Below are positions 35,840-48,148 of a stretch of 64,000 nt of DNA, in pieces. A program made the translations under genes and the position numbers. The stretch comes from Sipunculus nudus (lineage: Eukaryota > Annelida > Sipuncula > Golfingiida > Sipunculidae), in NCBI GenBank assembly GCA_026874595.1, contig CM049311.1, forward strand, positions 4,439,676 to 4,503,675. Reading direction: 5' to 3'. A model generated the notes under the pieces. That model was given only the letters and a program-made list of their open reading frames with translations, searched no databases and was not told the DNA's origin. The stretch's first letter is position 1. Each line of letters opens with the position of its first letter.

Positions 35840-35917
35840 AATATATTCATGCTTATAGTTGTATTTAACTGCCTCGTGATGCTGATTAAGTTTTTAATTA
35901 CTCTGGTGTGATTGAAG

Positions 35918-35949
<32 letters not shown>

Positions 35950-36587
35950 CATATGTGTGTGTGTGTTTTGCATTCATTTGTAACATAATCTATTTTGTAT
36001 TTCTGTTTAATTTTTTAACGCGATTTTCACACTTAACTTTCTATATCTCCATGCCGGATTATTTATTTAGTTAAATTTCTCTGATTTTATGTACAAATAT
36101 GACACATACACTCAATATGAAATGTAATAAGTTATAAAAAAACGCTTTCAAACGGACATAGGATGCCTTTAGACCTTTCTTACTGCGACAGTTTTATCAT
36201 CATATAGATGTATTGTAAATATAACAAATGTTTTTGATAGGAAGGTTAAATTCCCAAATTAAGAAAAGGAAAAAAAATGACAGACGCACAAAATTAAATT
36301 TTTCCATCGGCTTAAGCATATCACGAATTCTCTAATTCCGTGGTTTCGGACCAAGGTTTATGCAGACTAAACTAGTATATATTACGTTCATCATAGCCTA
36401 GGTAACTCTATGAGCCTTTAATAAGTTTGCTAGATGCTCTAATGAGAACAGTATAAAAGACCTTTTCATTTGTGTTTATTACGTAAAATATTCATGCTGA
36501 ATTGTCATATAGTCTTCAGTTAAGTACCTTTATTTGGTCGCATTTACAGCGCGGAGTTTTTGTATATTATTGAAGGCAGACTGACCG

Positions 36588-36650
<63 letters not shown>

Positions 36651-37030
36651 TGTTTTCTTACGTGAGTATACTCATACTCGTGGAACATGATAACTATCTG
36701 TTTAGAACGAACTGAATGCCTGGATCAATTGAAACCTTATTAGGGCCTAAGACTGGAGGCCTATGGAAGCTCTAAGACAAATGAACCATTTATTATCTAA
36801 CGTGTAGCTGGATAGTTGATTCTAAAATGATCCAGCTTTAATGGATGCAAGATCTTCACAAAAAGTATAAAAATATGCTCGCGCTTAAGATGCTTCTGTC
36901 TAACATGTTGTTCAAGATGCACGAGCTCATTTATTTTTAATCATTGTGTAAAATATGTCTGAAGTTGGAAATATTTTAACTTTCATGAATAGAAAAGTAA
37001 TCTCAGATCACATTTAAACTTCGGCCTGGA
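35840..37030. repeat. Intergenic DNA with (AT)n microsatellites
   Basis: TA runs lie at about 35917-35944 and 36592-36648. No gene was recognised. Confidence 0.7.
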
Positions 37031-37032
37031 TC

Positions 37033-37308
37033 TTAAACTGGGCTAGAGCGCAGGATTCAAAGCGGAGAGATCGTGAGTTCGAATCTCAGCCGAGGCGGTG
37101 CGGTTTTTCAAGGTCGGCCCCCACCCAGGGTGAGCGCTCTGCAGGCTTAATATATGGGAAGGCTGTGCCCTACAACTGTGTATCACCCTTATACGAGTGC
37201 GACTTGGGGGGGGGGTCCTATGTGTTATGACCCAGCAATGGGGATAATTACATCCGAAGGACCCGCAGGTACGGTAGACACCGGCCTGGGTTACACCAGG
37301 ATACACAT
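37033..37308 (+). repeat. tRNA-derived SINE
   Basis: The head has an A-box-like TGGGCTAGAGCGC and a B box GAGTTCGAATCTC at tRNA spacing. The body includes CCACCCAGGGTGAGCGCTC, GGAAGGCTGTGCCC and GACCCAGCAATGGGG. The same body is present in reverse at 15925-16110. The anticodon-arm region does not form a clean tRNA, so this is a SINE and not a tRNA gene. Confidence 0.75.
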
Positions 37309-37309
37309 A

Positions 37310-37859
37310 TACAAAAAATGATAGGAAGCGAGTGCTACCGCCCTGTCAAGTAGTCCCAAAGCGAAATGGACATCTCTGCGGATGTACATACTTAGGTAAT
37401 GAATTAGATAAGTCAGCATTAAAAAATGGATGCGGTTACCTCCACCAAAAAAATATATATAAAAGATTGCCGTGTGCTACACAGAAAAACATGTTTGGAT
37501 CACATGTTTCCCATGTTGGCTAGAACAAAGGTGGCTCACATCGAATGAATGGCTCTGGCCCTCGCATGCTTGATATTACAGGGACGTAAATATACATGGG
37601 TGATCAGGGATATATATATCCCCCACTTTTTGGCAAGGGAGGGGGGATGGCCAATGTAATCATCCCCCCCCACCACTTTTCAGAGAATAACATTATAATA
37701 TTGCAACTGAAATATAATAATAAATGAAATTAGAGGAATTTGGATCCATTTACTAAAAATGATATATCTAAATCTTGTTTAGAATTCACAAAATAACTTA
37801 TTTTATAAAACATTATAATTATTTGAAATATGATTAAGTATATATATATATATATTTAA

Positions 37860-37890
<31 letters not shown>

Positions 37891-40834
37891 CTTTGAATAT
37901 GTCACTCAGAGATGCTGAAAAAGGTACATATATATACATGTGTGTGTGTGTTTGTGTGTGTGTTTGTGTGTGTGTACAAAGTCACCCTCCACCCTGGAAG
38001 AAAAATTGACGCCACTGCTTGTTAACAGTTACACAATTTCCCACTGGTATAGAATCCTTATAATCCTTATAAACAGGTTACTTCCAAAACGGACTGAGTT
38101 GTTCCTTGGGACTTTTTCCATATAGGTTGTACCCTGGCCCTCCAACACACTTCAGCAAAATCTGTTAATATATACTTTCAGTTAAGTTTCTTTAAAAAAA
38201 CAACCAACAACTATGAAAACATGATACATTGTGGTGGAGGTACAAGTATACATTAGGTTAAAATACATTTTGAAAAACTAGCCAGACAATGATATAACAG
38301 CGGACTAACTATGATATAATAGGGACCCGGCCGACCTATATTTCGTTTAACCGAATGTTATAAAGTCTCATATAGCCATCGGTGCTTCAATACAAAGTGG
38401 ATGGAATTGGGTTACAGGACGTTGGGGAAAGATAATATGTCCAGAGAGAAGAAAACAGCTTTAATTATTCATAACTAGTCGTAGCGAGGATCTAATTAGC
38501 TGCCCTATTGTCGGAAACACGGGCAATATAACGTCTCCCTTCAGAGATCGAGCCGGATAATTTGTTATCATGAGTGCTGTACCCTCGCTGATTTTGTGGT
38601 CGCCAGACGCGCAACTAGAGATATGTTTTTCCCTAGCTGGCTCTGGGTGTACTTAAGTTATCCCTTGATCCGTTGAAATCTTACTCCATCAGCTGACAAC
38701 GTTATCTTTATGCCGGTGTTTTGCCTAATCTTATAACTTGGAATGGGCGTGCCTACAAATCATGTTGAATGTCCAGTCATACTCATCTATATATTCATTA
38801 AGGAAGTTGTTATAACTTTTGATGCACTCCCGATGTTCTCCCGGTGATCGCCGATGTCTACCGAAGTTTACCGATCAATCCAATCCCGATGTGGGTCCAT
38901 TTCATATCGGGACAAATCGCAAACAAAATCAGTAAACTGCGAGGCGTCTTTATCTTTGTCGGAGTATACTCTTAAATCAGACAAGAAAATCAGCAGTTTT
39001 TTACTAGAAAAGCCACAGAACATTATTTTTTTCAATAGCCGTCATCTGGTTTTTTTATGGGACCTTATTCTTTGCTACTCTACCTGAAATACGAAATTTA
39101 TTATGTCTGTCACCCTGTCACATGAAAAGCATTCTTAACTGCCACAGCCATTGTCTATACTGTCCTCAGATTTTAATTTAATACTACAAGAACTTTTTCT
39201 CAATATCTTGTACCGGGAATTAAGACTTGCAAACAGATAAAATCTAACACTGAATGAGACAAACGGACACACGTTGATACAAGCATAGAGAAAACCCGAG
39301 ACTGCCTAGTTAACATAAAATCAGACAAAGAAAACGGACAAACAGACGGACAAAGAACAGAAAGTCATGGGTAAACCAGACCCAACTTGTAATTTCATTT
39401 GCGGATATAATAACTCCAAAGAATCCATACGTACCTTGTACGTACAAGCAAGTAATTTGATACATGTCCAGAAAACACGCGGCTCGACAGGATGCACAAA
39501 AGTTATTTGACAGATGTTTGAAGCTTTGACGTGTGATGTTGAATTTACTGACAAAGGCGTGATGTAAATACCAGCAATATAACACACTGCTTAAGTGATC
39601 TTTCTGTGTGTAAACATTGCAGTATGTAGGTCAGGCGAAACAGCGGGGGGATTGTTCCAGCATAGTAATAATTGATATAATGCATGACAGATCCGTTCTC
39701 ATACAGACAAAAAGATCACAGGAACCTGGTAGCGCCACAGAGAACGTTACGATAGCAAGGATAAACGTGTAAATAGTGGTATCTAAAAAGTGTATTTACG
39801 ACGTATCAGGTTAAGGCTTATCACATGATGGTTGCGAATATTATATTACTTTACAACTAGTCATGGCTGGGTTTTTGGCAAACGTAAAAAAATACTAGCC
39901 ACTAAATATATAAAGAAGGCTCTAATAGATCAGGAAACCCTTTTTATCATATTTTCTGTTTGTTTACACAATTGTTTGTGTATTTGATTTTACATTTATA
40001 TGGAATCCCTGTGTGTGTTTTTTGTTGCCCATGCACTTGTGTACTTACCTTATGATTTTGTTTATAATTTTAAACATTTAAGACCTTTGTCGGTGGTATA
40101 CAGAAGGTAAAATCTTGCTTTCTACAATTGCACACAAAATTGGCCAAAATATACATTCATCACAAAGCTTAATATAAACCTACATATTCCATCAAGGGTG
40201 GCTATCTAAATGCAGCAATTATTTTCTTAATTGTTACCATGCAGTTTGGTACAAAGTGAATGAGGTTTTTAAATCTTATTTGAGATGAAAACAAAACTTA
40301 TATTCTTTCACCTTCTTGTTTCATATGGTCTTTCTATTATGACAGGTTGAAATAATCGAATTTCTTTTTATCAAATTACCCACCATAAATTCACATTGAA
40401 GAGCTCTATAATATACAATATGCATGGTTAAGAAGAAAAGAAGTATACGCCCGAACGAAATAAACATTAAAAAGCTGAACTGTTCTTTTAATAATTAATG
40501 ATATCTTATTATCATTACCCGGATGCTGCAGCGTTATATACATTTATGAATGCGATCCGCATCACCTAATGCTGACCCTATCAGAAATTATGTTAAATCT
40601 TCATTCTGGAGGACATGAACTATGTTACAAGTGTCAATTCGAATTATTATATTTTGCAGAACTATACAGACGAATTTAAGATATTGTTTGGTCGAATAAA
40701 ATTTTTATCTATCTTCAGTATTTGTTTATGATGTCGGATCCATATTCATCTGGATATTATGTTGTAAATGGTGAAATAAATTCAAATGATATTGCATCAT
40801 TTTTTTAAATTCGTTTTGTTGTTGTTCTTTTCAG
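37310..40834. other. Upstream region of the beta-lactamase-like gene, no supported coding exon
   Basis: The region contains TA microsatellites near 37840-37890 and a TG run at 37940-37975. The frames at 38854-39087 and 39310-39587 have no known domain and no convincing splice boundaries. Because the first coding exon at 40835 begins at an acceptor, much of this may be the first intron. Confidence 0.4.
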
Positions 40835-40863
40835 AAAAAGAATTAAAAGACTCAACAAGAACC

Positions 40864-43800
40864 ATGCACGTGTCTAGAAAAACAGGTTTATATTGGACAT
40901 TTGCCATCCACATATTACTTTTTCCGTCTATGACGTCATCGGAATTCCCTACTGCAGAGCAAATCAAATCAATGACGTCGGTGATAGAATCCTTCCGGAG
41001 GTGTCGCGGCGTTCATGGCCTGACGCTGGCGGTGGTCAGTGGCGCCACCACATTTACGCGGGGATTTGGAGAATCAGACGCCGCTGGTCACGTGCCAGTT
41101 TCGCCCAATCAGACGCTGTTTTGCGTAGCATCCCTTACAAAGGCTTTTACCAGTACCATAGCAGCAAAACTGCTGCCGCAGTCCACCACACGGTGAGTAT
41201 ACTAAGTAACAATTTAATTACATCTTATTCTTTATGCATTCATGTTTTCATTTTTAGAAAGACTCTTCCATAACATGCATGCACAGGCGCTTGAATTGCT
41301 GTAAGTATAGATTTCGGTTAAATTTGTTCCTTTTCTTGGTCATTTCCTTATAACTATTACTTATCTGACATTTTACTGGCGTTTTTTCTCACTACATGGT
41401 CCATCTCTTCATTATTTACTTAATATTTGAGATAGGCTGGCAAGAGCAACCGAGGACGCACTATCTGATTGGCTGGTATGTCTACTACTGGAGTCATCAG
41501 ATGATGACACCGCTGACGTAACAATGGTTCAGCCAATCACGCATGTACTCCAAATTTAGCCTGAAATCGATGAGCCATGGCTGTTGGGTCTGACAACGGG
41601 GCTTCTTGCCGGCCTATCTCAAATATAAAGTGAATAATAAAGAGATGGACCATATAGTGCGAAAAACGAAGGGAAAATGCCAGATATGTAATAGTTATAA
41701 GGAAATGAAACGGTGAATGCTGGTGGTGAAAGTTGGACTGTATCATATAAGGCAGACACCGGTGTATATTGCTTTCTGTTTATTATGACTCAGCAATAAC
41801 GGTTTAAAAGAGCGTCGTGGTCCCATTGTTAAGAAAGAGAAAGCGAATCGTAGGCTTCCGCTTTAAATACAATCAGTTTAGGAATTATTTCAAGAAAACC
41901 GTCGTTTCTTTTTCAGCATCAGACCTGCACTTCGGTAAAAAGTCCACTGTATGGGGATGTAGTATGCGCCGGGTGTGATTTGCTCAGTACTTTCCTGGAT
42001 TGTCTTGTTTTGTTTAGCAGTTGCTGTAGATAAATGCGAAGTCTGGATGTGGTGTTACTTGGTCATCCTATGTCGCAGTTGTTTTATTCCCTCCCTCCCT
42101 GCCTCCTTCTCTCTCTCTTCTTCTTCTTCTTCTTCCTCTAGTGATGGGCTTTGTTAAATGGACGATGAGTCTTAGAAATCTGTTACATTTCTGACTCGTT
42201 TAATATTAAATGCTACTTCTCTTGATTTGTCTCACATATTCTTGGCTATCTATACAACATTTTAATAAATGATGCGAACAGTAAAAAATATAGTTCAAAT
42301 CATGTCACCTTAAACATAAACATTTCACGAGGACATCAAATGATTAATTTTAAATGACGTTGAACATTACATAAAGTTTATTATTTTAGAGGTGGCTATG
42401 GCACTAGCGCCCAACCTATATCACAAGTCCTTGGAAACAAAAGTGATTGCTGTCGTTTCTCGGATGAATATCGCAATGATCACGTGACCATGATAGATCT
42501 GCTGAGTCATCGTACTGGAATCCCACGGTACGATTTCCTGTGGTATCAAAGTGACGCAGAACTAACCAGAAAAGAAATTGTCAGGTAGGTGTATAGAATA
42601 TTCTGTTATTATATCTCATAAATGGTACTACATTTTCTGAGAACGTTTCACAAACTCATGTTAAACTAAAAACGATCTGTCTGTTTTATGTGATTTTAAT
42701 GGTAGAATACCGAAGCCAATGACAGTTCAGCAACATTCTTTAAAACTCCGTGAAAAAAAAAATTGTGAAAGGACAGGGGCAGTGGAACGAAGGATACATG
42801 ACGTGCTCTCTTAATGAAAAAAAGTTTCATTATAGACGTGTCCGATACGCAAAGCAAGTTCACGAATTCAGGGACCGGTCGACGTATAATAACGTCTTGT
42901 ACACCATGGCTGGTCACGTGATGGAGATGGTCACTGGAAAATCCTGGGAAGACCTCGTTAGGCGCCACCTACTGGAACCCCTGGGAATGACAAGTACAAC
43001 GTTTTACGGAAATCAAGCCCCTCCGGGACATTGGTTTGCTAAACAGTATGAGACTCATGGGGGTGTGGAATACGTCATCCCGAAAGGCTTACACAGGTAA
43101 AACAAGAAATCTATGTTCTAAAACCGGAAAAATCAATAATGTCTGGAGTAATGCACATTACATATTACATGACTGTGTATTATTTTTTCTAAGCTTTGGT
43201 GTTTGCATGATACACCAGTTTAATTATAAAACAAACGTCGCCTTGTTGTTCACCAGGTAATCATAAGAAATTGTATATTTTACTGTCTACTAAATAAACA
43301 TAAATACTCAAACGGCACAGGTCGCTGAATGTCACAAGGGAAAGAAGAATACCATTATCACTTGACGTCGTGTTCATTAGAAATTTTATGGAAATGAAGT
43401 AATGCTCCTTCATTTTTGGAATCCGCAGAAAAAAGTCACAAATGTTCAGTTTCTAATTTGGCATTACTTGGATAGTTCATAGACATCTGTAGTGGTTAAA
43501 ATCACTTGTTTCTTACATGCCTTCCTTCCAGCGGGACAACTTTAGCTGGGCCATCCATTTCGCTGTGTTCGACAGCAGATGATATGGCAAAATGGATGCA
43601 ATTTCACCTTAATGGCGGAGAAAACGAACAGGGAGATCGCGTTGTTAGCGAGAAAGTGTTCGAGACTTTACACGAACCTATTATAGCTACAGATGATCTT
43701 TACCTCTTCCGGCAATCAGATCCCCCATTTCCGGTTCGACTTGATTTTAAGATGTATGGAAAAGGCTGGTTTGTTGGTTCATATAGAGGTAAGATTAATT

Positions 43801-45404
43801 CACACATTCTATGTTCTTTGGTCCTATAAGAATGGTCCAATATATTACTATTATCAAGGCGAGCCCGCGAGTTTTATCAGCGATCATCTTTATTACCCTC
43901 CCCAACGAAGTGGCACGATGGTATGTATACATGTACGCCTCCGTTCCGACGTCCGTCCTCCTGTCCGTCCGTTATATTGGCTTTTTTGTGCATTTTAAAC
44001 TAAACCTTTCGACCAAACCCACACATCTTACATATACGGTTCACCCTACCCATAGAAGATGAACCCAATTGATGTTGAGGTCAAGGTCACATGAACCAGC
44101 GAAAAAGTGTGTTAATGCATTTAGAGTCCAAGTTTTATTGAACTCCTTCCACCTGTCGCATCGAACTCTCCTAACAATAGGGAAAGAATTCTATTGATAT
44201 TAAGCTCACGGCGTCATAGGTGACGGTCGGTCACAGGATCTACATCATGAAGTTGTTTATGGACGGATTTGAGCCGACGTTTTCAAACCTGACTTTCCAC
44301 CCTTCACATATGCTCACCTACCGACAGGGGAAGAACCATATAGTTATTGATAAAAGGTCAAGGACACAGGACTCACCTACTGATTTCCACTTTTACCAGG
44401 CTGAAAGTTTAATACATCAAGTGTTATCATGCTCCCGTGCGAGGAAATTTTGTGTTTCGCACGTAGCTTTTATGAGTAATTCGGATGAATACTGTGGACA
44501 TAGACAACCCACAAGTTAGATAAATTCTCACTCTAAAAAAATATTAAATTCAAATGATGAGAAATACTTTGTAAAATGTAATACTAAATGTAATACTAAA
44601 ATAAAACTAAATGCACATTGGTAATTAAATGTTTCCATTTTATTTCAATGACTTTCTTAATTTAAGTTATTCAAATATATAAATATATAAAGTGTACAAG
44701 AAATTATTAACCAATGCTACTTTCTTTTTCCAGAGCACAAAATCGTAATGCATTATGGATCCTTTCCTGGATTTTACTCAATGATGATGTTGGTGCCAGC
44801 TCGGGGCGTAGGAATTTATACTTCAATCAATGGTGCAAAAGGCGGTGTCCCCCACAGACTCCTAAATATCCTGCATATGTATCTATTGGATATCATACTG
44901 GGAGACGTTCCGTGGCTTGATGCTAATACTGTCTGCTCATACCCAAAACCATGGATAAATGAAACTAGTCAATTTCACATAGATAATAAAATTGAAACAA
45001 ACCGCACGCTGTCAAGAAATCCGGAACTATATCTTGGTGTTTATGAACATCCGGTTTTAGGCCGCCTCAGGGTAAAGCGGAAAGAAAAGACTAATGCCTT
45101 ATTCTTAATTATCGGCAGCGTTGTGTTTGATCTGTATCAGGATCATGGAGACCAGTTGACAAGAGTTCCACGGAAACCCGAATGGATGGTAGGTCCAGGT
45201 GCCGTGCTGTTTAATTTTACAGAGACTTCCGGTCATGCGAGCAAGGTGACTATGTTTGACCTGGAATGGAGAGGTAGCCCTGTATTTGAACGGACTATTA
45301 TCGATAGCAATACAGTACGAAGTGGTAGCTGCCCGAGTCTAATATCTCATGTACTACAACTATTCTCCATGGTATTTTTACATTTCTTTACCAATACAAA
45401 CTAA
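40864..45404 (+). CDS. Serine beta-lactamase-like protein, 5 coding exons
   Basis: This protein is related to class C beta-lactamases and penicillin-binding peptidases; the animal members have diverse or unknown substrates. The exons are 40864-41192, 42390-42584, 42836-43096, 43532-43788 and 44734-45404. All have GT-AG borders with matching phases and give 570 residues. The nucleophile motif is SLTK (Ser90-Lys93), the YxN motif is YNN (Tyr192-Asn194) and the HxG motif is HYG (His354-Gly356). The LLSHRTGIPRYD block is characteristic of the family. Residues 1 to about 26 form a signal peptide. The last 25 or so residues are hydrophobic after SGS, as in GPI-anchored proteins. A CTTTTCAG acceptor 29 bases before the ATG implies a 5' noncoding exon. 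ATTAAA near 45590 may be the poly(A) signal. All catalytic motifs are kept, so an active secreted or surface hydrolase is likely; the substrate is unknown. Confidence 0.92.
41335..41712. repeat. Fold-back element in intron 1
   Basis: Two arms of roughly 165-180 bp pair across a short centre near 41515. TTTCCTTATAACTATTA at about 41344 matches TAATAGTTATAAGGAAA at about 41688. ATGGTCCATCTCTTCATTA pairs with the complement near 41630-41655. TGATTGGCTGG pairs with CAGCCAATCA. The element is noncoding and within the transcribed unit, so the pre-mRNA would carry a long hairpin. Confidence 0.8.
43900..44380 (+). repeat. AGGTCA-bearing dispersed repeat in intron 4
   Basis: CGACGTCCGTCCTCCTGTCC is followed by diverged units that contain TGATGTTGAGGTCAAGGTCAC, CTCACCTACCGACAGGGGAAG and AAAAGGTCAAGGAC. 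It belongs to the same family as 46690-47640. The open frame at 44220-44519 is inside the repeat and is not a gene. Confidence 0.7.
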
Positions 45405-46281
45405 GCGCATTATAGAGAAATCAATATATGAAAAAAAAAAAATTCGATCTGTTTTGCTTCTCTAAAAACAAAGCGATACTTTATTGGGAAAATGCATTAG
45501 CAGTGGTAAAAGTTTCATTCATATTGCAAAAATTGTTAAGGCTAGCTTATAAAAATGATTATCAATATATTTTATTGTATGAAATATGTATTAAAATACA
45601 AATGGTCCTTCGTAATATAGAATTATTATATTTTTTATTATTCAAGTGCAATTAACGCACCACAACAGTCCTGTAAAGTACCATGATTTTTTTACAATAC
45701 ATATCCAATTGGCCAGGGTTCAGGAAAATGATAAGGGGACTGATTAACTCTTGTATGCTCACCACATTCCAGGCCAGCCATCAGCCCGGAAATTATTTTA
45801 CACAACAGCATCTGCTGTTCATAAGAAAAACACTCATTGGTCATATACAACTATAAAACCTCAGACTAATTGTTTAAGTCTCAGGGCAATTAATGCGTGC
45901 TCTAATAATCTAAGTGTTTATAATCAGATAACCTATTATTAAATTTTAGGTGGACCTTGCTGCTATATTTTACTTTGCTGACTCCCAGTGCGGATAATTG
46001 ATGAGATTAAATTCGTTCCTGTAATTTTATTACCCTTGGTGTTTCGTATGATGATTTAATTTCATATTATGGCATGGAATGTGATTTGGTACAGTACTGG
46101 TATAAAATACGGCTAAGTAATAATTTTTCTTTAAAAATGTATTTAATTTAAACTTTATTTATTTCATATGAATTGTACAAATATTTATAATGATGCAAGG
46201 CATTCTCGGTCTCTAGAGGCGGGGGATCCGGAGAAAACAGATTCAGCCTACTCCCATTTTAATAGCTAATACTAAATGAAT

Positions 46282-46330
<49 letters not shown>

Positions 46331-46689
46331 CATCTAAAAAACGCATGTAAGAAAATAACTTTGCGACCATTTAGAACCTACTTTCTTATTATTTTTATTA
46401 TTTCACACTTTCTTATAATTTTCATTATTTTACATGCATGTTAATATACACACGTATGTTCATTATTTCACCAAGATTCTTGCAATTGCCTTTACATGTA
46501 TGTTCTTTCTAGGCTAAAGAGGACTATTCAGATATCTGAGGTCTCTTAACTAAAGCGAAGTCCTTGAAGCTTTCATATTAATAGCTCAGAAAACGCTGAT
46601 ATCGCCGCATACAGGCTGTTAGCTTGGAATGTTCACTAACAGTTTACAGATAACCAAACCACTTCATCCATTACAGAGGCGCGTTTAGA
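45405..46689. other. 3' flank of the beta-lactamase-like gene
   Basis: Probable 3' UTR up to about 45610, then intergenic DNA with a TA microsatellite at about 46285-46328. No further gene was recognised. Confidence 0.55.
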
Positions 46690-47640
46690 ATTTTTAGCTC
46701 AGCTGACTTTCAGTCATGCTGGGCTATAGCGATGGGTCTTTGTCCGTCGTCCTTCCGTCTGTCCGTCCGGCCGGCCGTTAGCAGGGCACAAATCGTAACC
46801 GTAAGGGCTAGGGCCATGAACCCTATGCAGTCTTAGAGGTTCTGAAAAGATCTCCTTGCAAACCTGAAATTAGGTCACTGCGACCTATATTCTCGAAGTT
46901 ATGGGGTGTGTTTGCACCCCCCAGAAATAATTCTTTTAGCCAACATTTTCATCCCAAACCTTTCATCTTTCACATACAGCTCACCTACCAACAGGGGAAG
47001 AACCATAATTATTTTGAGGTCACAGGGTCAAAGGTCAAGGTCACAGAACCAACTTCTTTGAAAAGCCTGTGGATGCATTTTAAGCCAAACCTTTCATCCC
47101 AATTCTTTGATCTTTCACATATAGCTCAGCTACTAAGTGGGAGAAGAATCCTATAGATGTTGAGGTCACAAGGTCAAAGGTCAGGGTCACAGGATCCACT
47201 TCTTTGAAAAGGTTGTGGACACATTTCAAGCTAGACCTTTCATTCCAAATCTTTCAGCACTGATATCGCTTCTCTGTCAGAGAACAGGGGAAAAGACCTG
47301 TTGATTTTGAGGTCAAAGGTCAAGTTTACAGCACCCTCTTCTTGCGTGGAGTCATTTTCAGGCAAACTTTTCAATCTATACTTTCCATCTGTCATATATG
47401 GCTTACCTACCAATAGGGGAAGATGCCTATTGATGTTGAGTTCAAAAGCTCAAAGGTCAAGGTCACAATATTATTCTAAATGCTAGTGAACATATTTCAA
47501 GTGAAACTGTTCAACCCAAACCTTCAGTCTTTCACATATGCCACATCTATGCATCACTGAATGCGATTCAAACTTCATATTTATGGGTCTTTTTCATGAA
47601 GAAATAACTAATTGATTTTGAGGTCAGCTGGTCAGGAGGT
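46690..47640 (+). repeat. AGGTCA-rich degenerate tandem repeat
   Basis: It starts with TTTTTAGCTCAGCTGACTTTC and a CGTCCGTC-rich leader, then five or so diverged units of roughly 150-170 bp. Each unit reads AACCTTTCATC, CTTTCACATA, AGCTCACCTACCAACAGGGG, GAAGAA, then TGAGGTCAAAGGTCAAGGTCAC. The AGGTCA half-sites in direct repeats spaced by 0-1 bases match the nuclear-receptor DR0/DR1 layout. The reading frames across the units are not conserved. Confidence 0.8.
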
Positions 47641-48148
47641 TAAAGGTTGCAGGTCTAAGTTATTCACTCATTGGTTGCCAAGTAATTACACCCGGCCAGA
47701 TGTAAGTGGTTAGTAGTTACCCATCATTTAGAAAGAATCCAGTTGATATGTGGGCAAAAGGCCAAGGTCATAGGTCAGGGATGTTCACAATAACTTATTT
47801 TGTAGACCATCTCTATTTTTCTTGTATATATAACCATTGCACTCCAACTGGTAAGTCTCACTGTGTGGCTGTAATTGTGAGTGATGCTGGTGACATATGA
47901 CTCTCTTTTGTATCAGCCTGTTAAGTGATAAGGCTGAGTGATTAATACCTCGTAACTGCATAACAAAAACACTGTTGCCGGAATGCTTCAGCCAGGCATT
48001 AAGACTGTGAGAGTATAGTATTATGGTTTAGCTACTGATTTATAAGATGATGGGAACATTTTGCAGTTTATTTTATGGAATCATAGCAATAAACTTAGTT
48101 TCCTAAATATCTGAATATTTTTATATAAATCACCAGATATAAAAGCAA

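Noticed and set aside
37033-37120. tRNA gene
   Set aside because: A and B boxes are present, but the stems do not form a full cloverleaf and the sequence continues into a SINE body.
39310-39587. 91- and 88-residue minus-strand frames upstream of the beta-lactamase-like gene
   Set aside because: Two overlapping frames, no domain, no consistent splice sites. Probably chance.
44220-44519. 99-residue frame in intron 4 of the beta-lactamase-like gene
   Set aside because: It lies within the AGGTCA dispersed repeat and is not bounded by exon signals.
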